NCBI GenBank assembly: GCA_020344865.1
Contig: CP070830.1
Location: 93,782-99,800, forward strand
DNA: 6,019 nt
Direction of reading: 5' to 3'
From: Planctomycetota bacterium
Lineage (GTDB): Bacteria > Planctomycetota > Phycisphaerae > Sedimentisphaerales > Anaerobacaceae
The notes under the pieces were generated by a model. The model ran no database searches. It was not told the DNA's origin and was given only the letters and a program-made list of their open reading frames with translations. Position 1 is the first letter of the stretch. Each line of letters starts with the position of its first letter. This document shows, piece by piece, positions 4,868 through 6,019 of this stretch. Both the position numbers and the translations under genes were made by a program.

Positions 4868-5446
4868 TTAGCGCGTTAATCTGATTATAGCGTACAGCGC
4901 AACCAGAAAGACAACATACAAGCCAGTAAAACAGATCACCGTATATACGATTGCTCTCCTTTGCAAGCCACGGAGAACGGGGTCATCCGTTGGAACACTC
5001 CTTACAGCGCTCGGTATATCACTTCCACAAGAGCCTTGAACGCTCTGCAACGAGTCATCATAGAGCTCTTGAGTATACCCTTTTACTTTCCTCCACAGAA
5101 AACGAAATAGCACGAGTAATTCAACAATAGCCGCAGCACATCCCGCAAATAGTGATAGTATTAAGAATTCTAAGATATAGCTGACGACCTCGTCCGCGGC
5201 GGGAAAAAATTCGGGAATACTCATCAGTACAAGTAACACCCCAAATACTATTGCCGCGATTTCGAGCCCTTTGTGCAAAACTCCTTCGAGTTTCATCTCT
5301 TTCAACTGGTGCCGGTATTCCTTGGTTCTTGGTGTTGTTCGCTCATCAAGCTGCTTTCGGACCATAATGCGTACAAATCTCTTCCTGAAAATAATCAGGT
5401 TGATTCCAATCAATAGCCCAACAATCACACCTAATTTGTCCCACAT
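4868..5446 (-). CDS. Unrecognised four-helix membrane protein
   Basis: I do not recognise this 192-residue protein. Hydrophobic segments lie at about 4-20, 61-82, 88-115 and 165-188. Helix 1 is followed by a strongly basic stretch (RKRFVRIMVRKQ), then a charged 30-residue loop (DERTTPRTKEYRHQLKEMKLEG). A second polar loop at 117-163 contains an S/D/P-rich part (SLQSVQGSCGSDIPSAVRSVPTDD), and the end IIRLTR is basic. By the positive-inside rule the loop at 21-60 should be cytoplasmic. The ATG lies 17 bases after the stop of the FAD oxidoreductase gene, with TTAAAAG but no clear Shine-Dalgarno before it, so translation may depend on the upstream gene. It stops 51 bases before the sulfatase-like GTG. 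Base composition is AT-richer than the oxidoreductase gene and like the sulfatase-like gene. A role with its membrane neighbour is only a guess from position. Confidence 0.72.
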   Translation of the reverse strand: MWDKLGVIVGLLIGINLIIFRKRFVRIMVRKQLDERTTPRTKEYRHQLKEMKLEGVLHKGLEIAAIVFGVLLVLMSIPEFFPAADEVVSYILEFLILSLFAGCAAAIVELLVLFRFLWRKVKGYTQELYDDSLQSVQGSCGSDIPSAVRSVPTDDPVLRGLQRRAIVYTVICFTGLYVVFLVALYAIIRLTR

Positions 5447-5463
5447 CTTTTAACCGTATTTAA

Positions 5464-6019
5464 TTAACTCTCGAAATATACGCCGCCCTTCTCGAGCGCG
5501 CTTCTCAAATCGCCGTATCGCAGCTCGCGCGTCCCGCACTTTTTCTGCGCGCACAGTGCCGCCGCCGTCCCCGCCGCCTGCCCCTGCCCCATACAGCCTA
5601 CCGTATTTCTCGTGGACATATGCGGCCTTTTGTCGGACGTAATCATCATCCCGGCCGCAAGAAGGTTCTCCACCCCCGCCACAAGCAGCGCCTTGTAAGG
5701 TATCCCGTACGTCCCCCCGTCCTTTATCTGGTACCGCGGCGCGAAGTCATGAAAACCGTACACCATCACATCGTCGTCGAAATGCCTTCCTTCAATCACA
5801 TCCTCGTGCGATATGTCGTAGTCGCACTTTATCAGCCTGCCCCGCCTGATGCACAGCTTCGGGCTCGTCCTCGCGATAAACGCCTTCTCGCAACCCGGCA
5901 CAAATTGCCTGAACAGCTCAACCGCCTTCAACTGCCGCTTCCTCAGTTCGAGTTCCGCCTTACTCACGGCGTCCCTGTCCGTCGGGCTCACCGCCATCTT
6001 GAAGTTCAGCTTGATGAAC
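5464..6019 (-). CDS. FAD-dependent oxidoreductase, C-terminal part (cut by the window edge)
   Basis: The frame is open to the right edge (codons up to 6018). The visible 184 residues begin FIKLNFKMAVSPTD, and the Met at 5995-5997 is internal, not the start. Seen: VPGCEKAFIARTSPKLCIRRGRLIKCDYDISHEDV, the equivalent of the family pattern vPGfe-a-l-rt---lGiResrRi-GdY-lt--Dv; then GRHFDDDVMVYGFHDF; then the FAD-site end GIPYKALLVAGVENLLAAGMMI, followed by MSTRNTVGCMGQGQAAGTAAALC. This is the FAD_oxidored family common in planctomycete carbohydrate and sulfatase loci. Its N-terminal Rossmann GxGxxG would lie outside the window. The usual G of LGIRESR is Cys here and E-S is R-G, a modest divergence at a conserved spot. 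Substrate is unknown. It heads the visible gene series and is GC-richer than the next two genes. Confidence 0.88.
   Translation of the reverse strand, partial: FIKLNFKMAVSPTDRDAVSKAELELRKRQLKAVELFRQFVPGCEKAFIARTSPKLCIRRGRLIKCDYDISHEDVIEGRHFDDDVMVYGFHDFAPRYQIKDGGTYGIPYKALLVAGVENLLAAGMMITSDKRPHMSTRNTVGCMGQGQAAGTAAALCAQKKCGTRELRYGDLRSALEKGGVYFES

Noticed and set aside
4814..5446. Fusion of the unknown membrane protein and the sulfatase-like protein by stop readthrough (the two share a frame)
   Set aside because: A TAA separates them and the intervening codons show no conserved linker or recoding signal. The shared frame is a one-in-three coincidence.
1..6019. CRISPR array, tRNA or rRNA gene, insertion sequence, attachment site
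   Set aside because: I saw no regularly spaced repeats, no tRNA-like arms, no rRNA-like sequence, no transposase or integrase and no terminal inverted repeats.

Overview
The window looks like chromosomal DNA from an uncultured or environmental planctomycete, most likely class Phycisphaerae and close to Sedimentisphaerales. The main clue is the secreted protein at 834-2162. Its C-terminal dockerin-like pair of calcium loops (pattern DFAVLGLAWG ... DGVIDSFDLAVFCESWL) is a style I associate with that group. A membrane-anchored sulfatase-superfamily protein and an FAD-dependent oxidoreductase beside it fit as well. The assignment is from pattern memory, not from a search. Every gene I accept is on the minus strand.

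Layout in transcription order (right to left): (1) 6018-5464, the C-terminal part of an FAD-dependent oxidoreductase, cut by the window edge; (2) 5446-4868, an unrecognised four-helix membrane protein; (3) 4816-3005, a five-helix membrane protein with an outer sulfatase/alkaline-phosphatase-superfamily domain whose nucleophile position is Thr instead of Cys/Ser; (4) 2900-2349, a two-helix protein with a C-terminal YbjQ/UPF0145 domain; (5) 2162-834, a secreted protein with two tandem beta-sandwich repeats, an unassigned domain and a dockerin-like end; (6) 720-1, the N-terminal 240 residues of a beta-CASP metallo-beta-lactamase RNA-processing nuclease. Genes 1-4 have gaps of 17, 51 and 104 bases and could be one transcript. 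Genes 5 and 6 each have a promoter-like sequence of their own.

The most unusual signal is in the two short gaps flanking the sulfatase-like gene. Each holds a short open frame whose C-terminus imitates the sulfatase C-terminus: RSLGHVR-stop before the gene and RYLGYVE-stop after it, against KALGYVR-stop in the gene itself. The upstream one ends in a TGA that overlaps the GTG start of the sulfatase-like gene. I suggest they are remnants of former tandem sulfatase genes, with chance similarity as the alternative. Other points are the Thr nucleophile, a G-run-rich gap upstream of the nuclease gene, an A/T-rich degenerate repeat at 2291-2343, and alternation of GC-rich and AT-richer genes. I see no complete novel multi-gene system, no CRISPR array, no transposon and no RNA gene. 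No stretch longer than 300 bases lacks a gene.
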